Source of the DNA: Saprospirales bacterium
Lineage (GTDB): Bacteria > Bacteroidota > Bacteroidia > Chitinophagales > Saprospiraceae
DNA length: 64,000 nucleotides
NCBI GenBank assembly: GCA_016711045.1
Contig: JADJTT010000011.1
Span: 124,001-188,000, forward strand
Direction of reading: 5' to 3'
Both the position numbers and the translations under genes were made by a program. The notes beneath the pieces were generated by a model that worked only from the letters and a program-made list of their open reading frames with translations, ran no database searches and was not told the origin of the DNA. Shown here one piece after another: positions 52,601-60,743 of this stretch (within the stretch, counting starts at the first letter, position 1; the number at the start of each line of letters is the position of its first letter).

Positions 52601-53971
52601 ATGAAGAGTTACCTGATCTGTTTTCTGCTAAATTGCCAATCCACCAAATTTATCAGCCTTACCTTTTTAGCGCTTTCTTTTCTATTATCCCCATCTTTCC
52701 TGTTTGGACAAGACATTTCAAAGTCAGATTCTCTTGAATTTCAAAAAAAGATGGAATGGTTTAAAGATGCCAAGCTGGGTATTTTCATCCATTGGGGCAT
52801 CTATTCGGTAAATGGGATCTTGGAATCCTGGTCCTTCTATAATGGGTATATTTCTCACGAAGATTATCTTAAACAATCGGAAGGCTTTACCGCAAGCAAC
52901 TATGACCCTGCCTACTGGGCCGCATTAATAAAGGAAAGCGGGGCAAAATACTCCGTGATCACCACAAAACACCATGACGGTTTTGCCTTGTGGGATACCC
53001 AATACGGGCATTTTAATGCCGTTCAAAATTCGCCGGCAAATAAAGATCTCATTGCTCCTTTTGTAGAGGCTTTAAGAGAAAAGGGGCTCAAAGTCGGCCT
53101 GTACTATTCTCTCGTCGATTGGTCGTCCGATGATTACACCGACTTTACTCGAAATAAAACTCGCTATGCTATTTCTGACGACCCCGAAAGGTGGAAAAGA
53201 TTTGAGAAGTACAACCATGGACAATTATATGAATTAAAAAAGAACTTTAATCCAGACCTCTGGTGGTTCGACGGCGACTGGGAGCACAGTGCGGAAGAAT
53301 GGAAAGTGGATGAGATCAGGTCCTTTCTGTCTGAGGGCAGCTCCTGGGTCATCTTTAATTCGAGGTTACAGGGCAGGGGGGATTATGAAACGCCCGAAAT
53401 TGGCTTGCCCATTCACAGCCCTGATACCGATTATTGGGAGTTAGCCATGACCATAAACGAATCCTGGGGCTATCAGTCCAATGACAAAAGACACAAAACG
53501 CCCCAGCAGGTTATCGATATCTTTGTGGACTGCATCAGTAAAGGGGGCAACCTGCTGTTAGATATCGGACCAAAAGCAGACGGCACCATCCCGGAAGAAC
53601 AGGTAAACATCCTGAAAGAACTTGGCAAATGGACTTCCAAGCATAGTGATGCCATCTATGGCGTCGAAAAAGGGATCCCTTATGCCTATTTCTATGGCCC
53701 GACCGCATTGTCGAAAGACAGCACGACCTTATTTCTTTATGTCCGGGACATTCCCAAAGACGGGAAAATAATACTAAAAGGGGTGGAAAATAAGATCAAC
53801 AGAATATTTGTGGTTGGAAACGGCACCATTTTGAACTGGGAAGTATTTTGCCATGTCTTTTGGAGCGATTATCCCGGAATCACTTATATCGACATTCCCG
53901 AAAATGCCATCGACCCATATTATACGGTCATTGCCGTCCAATTAGAAGGAAGAATTAAACTCTTTGAATAA
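52601..53971 (+). CDS. Alpha-L-fucosidase, GH29 (second copy)
   Basis: From the ATG at 52601 the protein has 456 residues with a long signal sequence (hydrophobic core FISLTFLALSFLLSPSFLFGQ). GH29 motifs are KLGIFIHWGIYSVNGILESW, ITTKHHDGFALWDTQYGHF, the nucleophile Asp224 in LWWFDGDWEHS, and GNLLLDIGPKADGTIPEEQ. It is distinct in sequence from the copy at 41-43 kb, and its codon usage is more A/T-rich than its neighbours. The MITE-like element upstream and the A/T bias may point to separate acquisition. A fucose/rhamnose mutarotase gene follows 1.5 kb downstream. Confidence 0.93.
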   Translation: MKSYLICFLLNCQSTKFISLTFLALSFLLSPSFLFGQDISKSDSLEFQKKMEWFKDAKLGIFIHWGIYSVNGILESWSFYNGYISHEDYLKQSEGFTASNYDPAYWAALIKESGAKYSVITTKHHDGFALWDTQYGHFNAVQNSPANKDLIAPFVEALREKGLKVGLYYSLVDWSSDDYTDFTRNKTRYAISDDPERWKRFEKYNHGQLYELKKNFNPDLWWFDGDWEHSAEEWKVDEIRSFLSEGSSWVIFNSRLQGRGDYETPEIGLPIHSPDTDYWELAMTINESWGYQSNDKRHKTPQQVIDIFVDCISKGGNLLLDIGPKADGTIPEEQVNILKELGKWTSKHSDAIYGVEKGIPYAYFYGPTALSKDSTTLFLYVRDIPKDGKIILKGVENKINRIFVVGNGTILNWEVFCHVFWSDYPGITYIDIPENAIDPYYTVIAVQLEGRIKLFE

Positions 53972-54067
53972 GGGCGTAATATCCGGGCGTAGGGATGAAC
54001 AGGTTAATGCTTTATTTTTTTTAGGCAATTCATTGGAACTCTTAGTAACTTTCGCAAAAATCAACCT

Positions 54068-54838
54068 ATGAAAAAACTACCCTTCTTCCTGATCCTTTCA
54101 TTCTTCACCATTGGCTTGTCTTTTGCGCAAAGCCCCCTTTCGTATCCCCCTGCGGTCCTTTCCCTTTCCATCGAACAGACCTCCGGCACCAACGGTAGTG
54201 CCGTAGCCTGGAACCCGTCGGCCGGACTATACTACGCCTTGATTGCCGGCAATGCCGCGTACCCACTCGAAGTATTCAACAGTGCGGGTGGGCCTGTGAG
54301 CCAATTGGAAGCGGGAATCGACCTGCGCGGACTTTGGTGGAATCCCAAGGCAAAAGCCATTCAGGGAAATTGCCCCGGCTCGGATGGATGGGTGCAGCTC
54401 GTGTGCGACAATAAGGGCATACCTTCCGGCGATTTTAAGGTGCTCATTTCCGGAGAAAACCAGCCCGATTTTCAGTCTGTCGGCGCCTATGACCCGAAAG
54501 GGAAAAAGGTGGTCTTTTATGCAGAGGGAAGCCTGTATTTTTACAACGCCAAAAATTTTGGGGCAGCCGGCAACGTGTCGCTCCAGTTGCCTGTCAGCGT
54601 CGACGATATCAACGCCACCTCCCTGGGATGTACCGGCAAGAAAAACTACGAGTACGTGCTGCTCGATTTTGTACAGCAGAAACTCTACTTTTTCAACCGT
54701 TCCGGCAATTTTACCGCCGAATCCCAATTGCCGTTAGATGCGGCGGTCCACAATATTTTCCGGTTCAGTTTTACCAATGATATGGCGTTTATTTACGATG
54801 CGGAGGAACGGGTGTGGACGGGGTTTAAGGTGTTTTAG
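54068..54838 (+). CDS. Exported protein of unknown function
   Basis: The protein has 256 residues with a signal peptide (1-21, ending LSFAQ). The remainder is beta-rich with repeated short Trp/Tyr/Gly motifs about 40-45 residues apart (AVAWNPSAGLYYALIAG, LRGLWWNPKAKAIQGNC, GAYDPKGKKVVFYAEGSLYFYN, AFIYDAEERVW). This would suit a small beta-propeller. I do not recognise the family. The stop codon TAG ends on the first base of a heptamer array. Confidence 0.75.
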   Translation: MKKLPFFLILSFFTIGLSFAQSPLSYPPAVLSLSIEQTSGTNGSAVAWNPSAGLYYALIAGNAAYPLEVFNSAGGPVSQLEAGIDLRGLWWNPKAKAIQGNCPGSDGWVQLVCDNKGIPSGDFKVLISGENQPDFQSVGAYDPKGKKVVFYAEGSLYFYNAKNFGAAGNVSLQLPVSVDDINATSLGCTGKKNYEYVLLDFVQQKLYFFNRSGNFTAESQLPLDAAVHNIFRFSFTNDMAFIYDAEERVWTGFKVF

Positions 54839-54873
54839 TGAAGAGTAAAGAGTGAAGAGTGAAGAGTGAAGGG
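54838..54873. repeat. Heptamer array (GTGAAGA x5)
   Basis: Units GTGAAGA, GTAAAGA, GTGAAGA, GTGAAGA and GTGAAGG begin at the last base of the upstream stop codon. The unit is close to that at the methyltransferase-DUF1697 joint. Confidence 0.85.
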
Positions 54874-54885
54874 AACCGCAGCCCT

Positions 54886-55389
54886 CTAATTTTTATATCG
54901 GTCAGGATCCAGCGCTGCCGGCGACCACTGGTTTAAAAATTCCAATACTTTCTGGGTGCTGTGGCCCTGTCCCTGTTCCAGGTAAGCACTGTTTTGGGTA
55001 TGCAACCTTTTCCCTTTGCTATCCAGGATCACAAACACGGGAAAACCGAAACGTTGAGGATAGCCAAGCGAGGCTAATACCTCATCGTTCATGTTCTCTT
55101 TGCTGTAATTCAGATGGTATACGACATAATTTCCCTCCATCGCCGTTCGCAAGGTATCATTTGATCTCACCTTTTCATCAAAGTAGGTACACCATTTGCA
55201 CCAGTTCCCGCCTATCTGCAAAAATACGTGCTTGCCTTCACTCGCCGCTTTGTCTACTGCCTTTGCGATCTCTGCTTTTGCATCGGCTGAGGGGTCATAT
55301 AATTTTCCGACATGGGGAGTTTCTGCATTTTGCCCGTACAAGCTGGAAATAGAGAATAGTAAGGAGAAAAAGATGCCTCGCGTTTTCAT
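54886..55389 (-). CDS. Thioredoxin-fold exported protein
   Basis: From the ATG at 55389 the protein has 167 residues with a signal peptide (MKTRGIFFSLLFSISSLYGQ). A thioredoxin-like domain contains the redox motif WCKWC (Cys64, Cys67) in LQIGGNWCKWCTYFDEKV. The cis-Pro segment FGFPVFVILDSKGKRL also belongs to the fold. The motif and short length fit periplasmic thiol-disulfide proteins of the DUF255/thioredoxin-7 type. The longer frame upstream of 55389 overlaps the divergent mutarotase gene and looks non-coding. Confidence 0.85.
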   Translation of the reverse strand: MKTRGIFFSLLFSISSLYGQNAETPHVGKLYDPSADAKAEIAKAVDKAASEGKHVFLQIGGNWCKWCTYFDEKVRSNDTLRTAMEGNYVVYHLNYSKENMNDEVLASLGYPQRFGFPVFVILDSKGKRLHTQNSAYLEQGQGHSTQKVLEFLNQWSPAALDPDRYKN

Positions 55390-55474
55390 GGTTGTGTTGA
55401 TTTTGTTATTCTGGATGTTGACCTTGCGAAAATAATCTATTATTTGCCATATTTCCCCTAACAACTTTACTGAA

Positions 55475-55807
55475 ATGACCCGATACGGCTTTGCCCTGGA
55501 CCTTATAAACGACGCGGAATCGATAAAAGCATACGAAGAATACCATAAAAACGTATGGCCGGAAATTATGGCGAGTATCCGGTCGGCAGGTATTGAACAC
55601 ATGGAAATATACCGCCTCCAGGACCGCCTTTTTATGCTCATAGACGTGAACGATGCTTTTTCTTTTGAGAAAAAGGCCACCCTGGACGAAAATAATCCAA
55701 AAGTGCAGGAGTGGGAGCAATTGATGGGACGATACCAAAAAACCATTCCCGGCGGGAAAAGGGGGGAGAAATGGCGTTTGATGGAGAATATCTTTACTTT
55801 GGGGTAG
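55475..55807 (+). CDS. L-rhamnose/L-fucose mutarotase family protein (DUF718)
   Basis: The protein has 110 residues, the usual length. RYGFALDLINDAESIKAYEEYHKNVWPEIMASIRSAGI carries the conserved His24 (YHKNVWPEI), and MEIYRLQDRLFMLIDV and WRLMENIF follow. The family interconverts anomers of L-rhamnose or L-fucose. Two GH29 fucosidases lie within 15 kb, so L-fucose is the more likely sugar, but no fucose isomerase, kinase or aldolase is in the window. Confidence 0.85.
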   Translation: MTRYGFALDLINDAESIKAYEEYHKNVWPEIMASIRSAGIEHMEIYRLQDRLFMLIDVNDAFSFEKKATLDENNPKVQEWEQLMGRYQKTIPGGKRGEKWRLMENIFTLG

Positions 55808-55816
55808 GACGGTCAA

Positions 55817-56010
55817 TCATTCATTACAAACCAACCCCTTCAACTCAAATATCCCATACGTAAAATCGCCTTCCGGATAGGTGTAGACCAGCGAGGCCGC
55901 GTTGGCCAGCTTGCACCCGTTGACCTCCCGGTAATCAGCAGGGGGGTGGGCCAGGGGTATTTTTCCATGGATCCGTCCGGCTGGTAAGCATAGCGATCGT
56001 CCCGGCTACC
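55817..56010 (-). pseudogene. Remnant of a secreted or cytosolic protein gene
   Basis: The minus strand keeps a protein-like C-terminus (YREVNGCKLANAASLVYT, then GIFELKGLVCNE and a stop at 55817). The preceding segment (GSRDDRYAYQPDGSMEKYPW) lies in another frame, and no start is present. It looks like the end of a broken gene downstream of the radical SAM gene. The family was not recognised. Confidence 0.4.
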
Positions 56011-56019
56011 TGAAAAATA

Positions 56020-57531
56020 TCAGCTAAGTCCGGGCATAAGAAATCCGGCGCTCTTCGGAGATTCTTTTCCCTCTTCCCGAAGCAACTGCTTCCTGAACTT
56101 CAAATTCCGGCGCCTCGCCAATTCCACCAGCGGGACCCAGACCCGCCGGGTGAGCCGGGTCTTGATCAGCAGGTGCCAAAACATATTGCTGCGCTTGTAC
56201 AGGAGCGTGGCGGCCAGGTAGGCGGGTACGGATGTCACCTTTTCAGGACGCCGCTTCCAGATAGACGCCAGCGAAAACAAGCGTTTGTACACCCGGTCGT
56301 AACCTTCCTTCAGCTGCTCGGGGCTCATGCCTTTGGGTTGAAAAACCACGTGGGCGGTGTCGTAGCGGTCCCAGTCTTTGTGTAGAAGACGCCCCTCGGC
56401 TTCCATTTGCCGGAACAGGGGCGTGCCCGGATAGGGCGTGAGGATGTGGAATGTGGCGCAGGCTAGCCGGTTTTCCTCCACCCAGTTGATGGTCTGCTCA
56501 AACACCTCCGGGGTATCGTGGTCGAACCCGAAGACAAAACTGCCGTTGACGTTGATGCCATAGTCGTGGAAGATCCGGACGCGGGCCGCATAGTCCTCCG
56601 CAGGCGGGCCATTCTTGTTGGCGTCCAGCATATTCTGGGTGGTCAGCGACTCCAAGCCGATGAATACGCCCGTGCAGCCCGACAGCGCCATGTCACGGAC
56701 CAGGGTAGGGTCATCGGTCACGTCGAGCGTCACGGCGGCATTCCACATGATCTCGAGGGGTTCCAGGGCCCGGCATAAGTGTCGGAGGTAGGCGTGATCC
56801 ATCGCCAGGTTATTATCCGTAAAAACGGCGTAGGGCGTACCCTCTTCCCGGATCTCCGCTGCCACTTGCTCGGGAGTTTTGGCCGAATACGGCATTTTCA
56901 GTCCCCTGGTGGAGAGATAACAGAACCCGCATCGGTTGCTGCACCCCCGCGTGGCGATGATGCTCGTAGCGGTTAGAAAGGACTCCCTGGGCAGGATGTC
57001 GCGATTGGGAGGGGGCTCTGTGTGGTAAATCCGGCCAAAACGGTGTTCGTACTCCTTTTGCCAGGCTCCTTTTTTGATGTCTTCCAACACCTGCGGCCAA
57101 ATGCCTACCCCCTCCCCTTTCACAATGATGTCGGCGTAGGGCGCCAGTTCTTCCGGGCAGGAAGTGGCGTGAAGTCCGCCCATCACGACCAGGGCGCCCC
57201 GCTCCCGGTAAAAACGCGCGATCTCGCATGCCCGCCGGGCAAAGGTGAGGTGCACGGTAATACCCACCACCTGTGGAAAGGGATCGTAGGGCAGATGCCC
57301 CTGCAACAGGTTCTCGTCCCAATACTGCACCGACCACTCCCCCGGGGTGCTTCCCGCTATGCTGGTAAGCGCCAGGGTCGGCGTCAGGACGTGCTTTCCA
57401 AAACTCGAAACGGGATCTTTCGGGTAGAAAGGATTGATGAGTAAAATAGTCCACGGTACCGGCTTCCCGGTGAAGAGATGATGGTGGATCGGAGGCGCCA
57501 CCCGCATGGGGCGGGGATAGTATCGGCTCAT
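56020..57531 (-). CDS. B12-binding-type radical SAM protein
   Basis: From the ATG at 57531 the protein has 503 residues (MSRYYPRPMRVAPPIHHHLF). This start fits the promoter at 57562-57593 and excludes the longer frame. The N-terminal ~180 residues form a cobalamin-binding-like domain (VVMGGLHATSCPEELAPYADIIVKGEG) without the DxHxxG motif. The radical SAM domain follows, with the cluster motif RGCSNRCGFCYLS (Cys197, 201, 204). Such proteins methylate or rearrange unreactive carbons in lipids or natural products (families of BchE, HpnP and similar). A hopanoid or carotenoid role cannot be read. It lies downstream of the aminotransferase cluster but has its own promoter. Confidence 0.87.
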   Translation of the reverse strand: MSRYYPRPMRVAPPIHHHLFTGKPVPWTILLINPFYPKDPVSSFGKHVLTPTLALTSIAGSTPGEWSVQYWDENLLQGHLPYDPFPQVVGITVHLTFARRACEIARFYRERGALVVMGGLHATSCPEELAPYADIIVKGEGVGIWPQVLEDIKKGAWQKEYEHRFGRIYHTEPPPNRDILPRESFLTATSIIATRGCSNRCGFCYLSTRGLKMPYSAKTPEQVAAEIREEGTPYAVFTDNNLAMDHAYLRHLCRALEPLEIMWNAAVTLDVTDDPTLVRDMALSGCTGVFIGLESLTTQNMLDANKNGPPAEDYAARVRIFHDYGINVNGSFVFGFDHDTPEVFEQTINWVEENRLACATFHILTPYPGTPLFRQMEAEGRLLHKDWDRYDTAHVVFQPKGMSPEQLKEGYDRVYKRLFSLASIWKRRPEKVTSVPAYLAATLLYKRSNMFWHLLIKTRLTRRVWVPLVELARRRNLKFRKQLLREEGKESPKSAGFLMPGLS

Positions 57532-57561
57532 GATTTTCGCATTAAAAAGTACTTTGTATTT

Positions 57562-57593
57562 CAAAGTTACAAAAATAGAAAATCCCATGCAAA
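57562..57593 (-). promoter_or_regulatory. Complete Bacteroidota promoter (TTTG, 20-base spacer, TAACTTTG)
   Basis: On the minus strand the -33 TTTG (57590-57593) and -7 TAACTTTG (57562-57569) are 20 bases apart, the canonical spacing. Transcription would start near 57555, 24 bases before the radical SAM start codon. Confidence 0.75.
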
Positions 57594-57594
57594 T

Positions 57595-57639
57595 AAAAAG
57601 GGCTGTTACCGCACCCGAGGCGTGGTTACAACCCTTTTT
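57595..57639 (-). terminator. Imperfect terminator hairpin after the aminotransferase gene
   Basis: AAAAAGGG (57595-57602) pairs with CCCTTTTT, with further imperfect pairing inside. A T-run follows on the minus strand. It separates the amino-acid cluster from the radical SAM gene. Confidence 0.55.
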
Positions 57640-57650
57640 ATTTTTGCTCA

Positions 57651-57704
57651 CTAGTGGACTTTAGACAAAAAAAATCTGAACTTTTAGTGTTTAAAAACCA
57701 CTAG
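57651..57704. repeat. Small CTAGTGG-bounded palindromic element
   Basis: CTAGTGGACTTTAGA at the left and TTTAAAAACCACTAG at the right match the ends of the element at 33185-33275. The last CTAG contains the TAG stop of the aminotransferase gene. Confidence 0.5.
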
Positions 57705-59056
57705 CCTCTCAACTCCACTAACCTGGGTTTCATCTCCCTGAACCCATTCAGAAGGCCTTCCGCGAGACGATCCACTTCCTTTTGGGTCAGCGCGGTGGAG
57801 AACATACAAGTGCCGGTGTTGACCATCATGATCTTTTCCTCGTAGAACAGGTAATCGAGCAGGTCGGCCAGGAGTTGCTTTTCTTCGGTTGACTGGTAGG
57901 TCTCTCTGTAGGAGGTTGGGGGAGGCTGCCTGAAATGCATCCGGAACATGGATCCGGCTCCGGTAATGGAAACCGGTACGTCGGCCAGTTTGATCGCTTC
58001 TTCGATTTGCGAAACCGCTTTTTCCGTGAGGGCATTTAAGGCCAATACGGCGTTTTCATCAAAGAGCTCCATGGCAACCCGTCCGGCGATCATGGTGATG
58101 GGGTTGGCTGAAAATGTGCCCGAATGAGGGAGAAGCAGCTTGCTCTCCGTCGGATCAAATACCCTCATCACCTCCGATCTTCCGGCAACGGCCCCGACAG
58201 GGAAGCCGCCTCCAATGATCTTCCCCAGGGCGGTCACATCGGGTTTGACCGAGAAATACTGTTGGGCACCTCCTGTCGTGGCCCTGAAAGTAACCACCTC
58301 GTCGAAAGCCAGCAATGCGCCATTCTTTTGGGTCCATGCCCGCAACCCCTCTATAAACTCGGGTTTAGCTTTAAACAAACCGATCCGGTGAGGTACAAGG
58401 TCCACCACCACACAGGCGATCTCCGATGCATGTGCATCCAGAATGCGAAGGGTTCGTTCCAGATCATTGAACGGGTAGACCAGCACCTCCTCCAACACGC
58501 TTTTGGGTGTACCGAATGCCACGGGCACACTGTTGGGCTTATCCAGGTCTCCCCAATTACCGGGATGGGCCATTTGGCTTACTTCGGCAAAATCGTAGGT
58601 GCCGTGGTAGGCGCCCTCAGCCTTGGCGATCTTCTCCCTTCCTGTAAAAGCCCTGGCCATTTTGATCATGGCCATCACGGCTTCTGTGCCGGAATTCACA
58701 AAACGTATTTTATCAAAATTTTCCGACCGGCCGCACAAATGTTCGGCATACCGGACTTCGACTTCGGTAGCCAGCGTATAGGCGGTGCCTTTTTCCAATT
58801 GCTCGGTAACCGCACGAATAATGGCCGGATGGGCATGGCCGTGGATGAGCGACGCCATATTATTGGCAAAATCGACCCGTTGTACCCCGTCCACGTCGGT
58901 TACATAACAGCCTTTAGCCTTGGCTACATAGTGCGGATGCGGCTTGTGAAAAATAGTATTTCTGCTGACCCCTCCGGGCAGCACGTGCAAAGCGTCGCGG
59001 TAGATCGCTTTGCTGGCCTTTGTCAGGTGTAAGGATTCGGTATGTATGGAGTTCAT
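57701..59056 (-). CDS. Class III aminotransferase, glutamate-semialdehyde-aminomutase-like
   Basis: The protein has 451 residues. It is a PLP-dependent fold-type I enzyme of class III: VLPGGVSRNTIFHKPHPHYVAKAKGCYVTDVDG at the N-terminus, FVNSGTEAVMAMIKMARAFTGR (121-142), AFDEVVTFR (Asp252) and the PLP lysine K279 in ALGKIIGGGFPVGA. It is longer than GSAM proper, and many GSAM-like enzymes of this length act on beta-amino acids, for example beta-phenylalanine aminotransferases. It ends a same-strand cluster with a 3-oxoacid CoA-transferase and a KamA-like aminomutase. A role converting a beta-amino acid to a 3-oxoacid is inferred from this context. Confidence 0.85.
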   Translation of the reverse strand: MNSIHTESLHLTKASKAIYRDALHVLPGGVSRNTIFHKPHPHYVAKAKGCYVTDVDGVQRVDFANNMASLIHGHAHPAIIRAVTEQLEKGTAYTLATEVEVRYAEHLCGRSENFDKIRFVNSGTEAVMAMIKMARAFTGREKIAKAEGAYHGTYDFAEVSQMAHPGNWGDLDKPNSVPVAFGTPKSVLEEVLVYPFNDLERTLRILDAHASEIACVVVDLVPHRIGLFKAKPEFIEGLRAWTQKNGALLAFDEVVTFRATTGGAQQYFSVKPDVTALGKIIGGGFPVGAVAGRSEVMRVFDPTESKLLLPHSGTFSANPITMIAGRVAMELFDENAVLALNALTEKAVSQIEEAIKLADVPVSITGAGSMFRMHFRQPPPTSYRETYQSTEEKQLLADLLDYLFYEEKIMMVNTGTCMFSTALTQKEVDRLAEGLLNGFREMKPRLVELRG

Positions 59057-59075
59057 TGTAAGGTTGTTTTGTTGG

Positions 59076-59131
59076 GGGCGAAAGATTTTTCGCCCTTACG
59101 TGGTTTGGTATGGGCGAAAGATTTTTCGCCC
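59076..59131. repeat. Two direct copies of a palindrome (GGGCGAAAGATTTTTCGCCC)
   Basis: The copies at 59076-59095 and 59112-59131 each form a stem GGGCGAAA/TTTCGCCC. Both are followed by TTAC. The second abuts the stop codon of the CoA-transferase B gene. Confidence 0.85.
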
Positions 59132-59779
59132 TTACAACGGTGCTTCGGTATGTTCCTGCAGGTATTCCATGGTAACGCCGGGCGCCAGTTCCCGGACGCG
59201 GAGGCCTTTTTCGGTCACATCGATGATGGCCAGGTTGGTATAGATCCGGTCCACCACGGCTTTGCCGGTAAGGGGAAAAGCGCATTCGTGCACCAATTTT
59301 GCCTTGCCGTCTTTGGAATTATGGTCAGTGATGACCCACACGCTTTTGACGCCGGCTACGAGGTCCATTGCCCCACCTACGGCGGGTATGGCGCCCGGTT
59401 CTCCAGTTGACCAGTTGGCCAGATCACCTTCCTTCGACACCTGATAGGCGCCCAACACGGAAATGTCGATATGGCCTCCGCGGATCATGGCAAAACTGTC
59501 GGCATGGTGAAAGTAGCAGGCGCCCGGGATGGCCGTGATGTATTTCTTGCCCGCATTGATCAACTCCACATCCTCCTGGCCTTTTTCGGGAACCGGCCCC
59601 ATGCCTAACAGCCCGTTTTCGGTGTGATAAATGACTTCAATTCCGGGGGGCACAAATTCCGCGATCAGTTCGGGAATGCCGATACCGAGGTTCACATAAG
59701 AACCATCAGGAATATCCAGCGCCGCTTTTTGAGCCATTTCCTTACGGCTCCATCCAATTTCAATTGCTGTATTTAACAT
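59132..59779 (-). CDS. scoB: 3-oxoacid CoA-transferase, subunit B
   Basis: The protein has 215 residues. The beta subunit carries the active-site Glu in YHTENGLLGMGP, which forms the covalent CoA thioester, together with YVNLGIGIPELI and GGHIDISVLGAYQVSKEGDLANW. The gene overlaps the A subunit gene by 7 bp. The enzyme swaps CoA between succinyl- or acetyl-CoA and a 3-oxoacid such as acetoacetate. In this cluster the 3-oxoacid probably comes from the aminotransferase. Confidence 0.92.
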   Translation of the reverse strand: MLNTAIEIGWSRKEMAQKAALDIPDGSYVNLGIGIPELIAEFVPPGIEVIYHTENGLLGMGPVPEKGQEDVELINAGKKYITAIPGACYFHHADSFAMIRGGHIDISVLGAYQVSKEGDLANWSTGEPGAIPAVGGAMDLVAGVKSVWVITDHNSKDGKAKLVHECAFPLTGKAVVDRIYTNLAIIDVTEKGLRVRELAPGVTMEYLQEHTEAPL

Positions 59780-60486
59780 GGGTATCTCCTTTTTTCTGCT
59801 ACGAGTTTGGATTCATCTTCCGGGTTGCTGATCTCGACGACCCGGCTCACAAAAATACCGGGGGTGACGACCGCTTCTGGATCGATCATGCCGGCCTGGA
59901 CAACCCTTCTGGCCTGGGCGATCGTCGTTTTTGCAGCCGTACACATGATCGGGCCAAAATTTCGGGCGGTTTTGTAATAGGTCAAATTGCCGTACCGATC
60001 GGCCATATGGCATCTCACCAGGGCGAAATCAGCGATGATGGCTTGTTCCATCACAAAGGGCTTCCCGTTAAAAAGGCGAAGCTCCTTCCCTTCCGCCAGC
60101 GGCGTATTGACCGAAGAAGGGGTAAAAAAAGCCGGGATTCCCGCTCCTCCAGCCCTTATCCGCTCGGCTAAGGTGCCCTGGGGAACCAACTCCAGTTCAA
60201 TTTCGCCCTTGTTGTATAATTCGGGAAATACGGTTGAATTGGCTGTCCGAGGGAAGGAGCAGATCATTTTTTTCACCTGCCTGTTCTCGATCAGGGCTGC
60301 CAACCCCACATTGCCGCTTCCCGCATTATTGCTCACGATTGTGAGGTTCTTGGTTCCCAGATCGATGAGCCGGTGAATGAGTTCAATGGGGCTGCCCGCC
60401 TCGCCAAATCCCCCGATCATTACGGTTGCACCGTCGAAGATATCAGCTACTGCTTCAGCAGCTGATGGGACAATTTTGTTAATCAT
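59773..60486 (-). CDS. scoA: 3-oxoacid CoA-transferase, subunit A
   Basis: From the ATG at 60486 (MINKIVPSAAEAVADIFDGATVMIGGFGEAGSPIELIHRLI) the protein has 237 residues. The usual GGFG motif near the start reads GGFGEAGSP where most relatives have GGFGLCGIP. This hints at an altered acyl pocket. NLTIVSNNAGSGNVGLAALI, YNKGEIELELVPQGTLAERIRAGGAGIPAF and TYYKTARNFGPIMCTAA are all family-typical. A repeat element separates it from the KamA-like gene upstream. Confidence 0.9.
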   Translation of the reverse strand: MINKIVPSAAEAVADIFDGATVMIGGFGEAGSPIELIHRLIDLGTKNLTIVSNNAGSGNVGLAALIENRQVKKMICSFPRTANSTVFPELYNKGEIELELVPQGTLAERIRAGGAGIPAFFTPSSVNTPLAEGKELRLFNGKPFVMEQAIIADFALVRCHMADRYGNLTYYKTARNFGPIMCTAAKTTIAQARRVVQAGMIDPEAVVTPGIFVSRVVEISNPEDESKLVAEKRRYPC

Positions 60487-60516
60487 GAAAATTGTGGTTT
60501 GGAAATAATTTACATC

Positions 60517-60743
60517 AACAAACATGAGCCATCTCTCCTGGTCTTAAACTCTCCCCCCGGCCCCCTCTCTCATCCAGAGAGGGGGAGCTCTTGGCACTCA
60601 GGGAAAATCCTATTTTTTCTTCCTCTTGCATAAACTTGGCATTTGAGTTTATCAGAATGACAAGCTCATAAAGCTCCCCTTCTCTGGAAGAGAGGGGGCC
60701 GGGGGGAGAGTATATAAACCAAGGGAGATGCCTCATGTTTGTT
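60517..60743. repeat. Inverted-repeat element, ~75-bp arms, between kamA-like and scoA genes
   Basis: The left arm starts AACAAACATGAGCCATCTC at 60517 and includes ACTCTCCCCCCGGCCCCC. The right arm (60671-60743) is its near-perfect complement, including GGGGGCCGGGGGGAGAG and CTCATGTTTGTT. Each arm has its own small CTCTCT/AGAGAG hairpin. The central ~70 bp is A/T-rich. There is no coding capacity. The right end enters the stop codon of the KamA-like gene. Confidence 0.85.
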
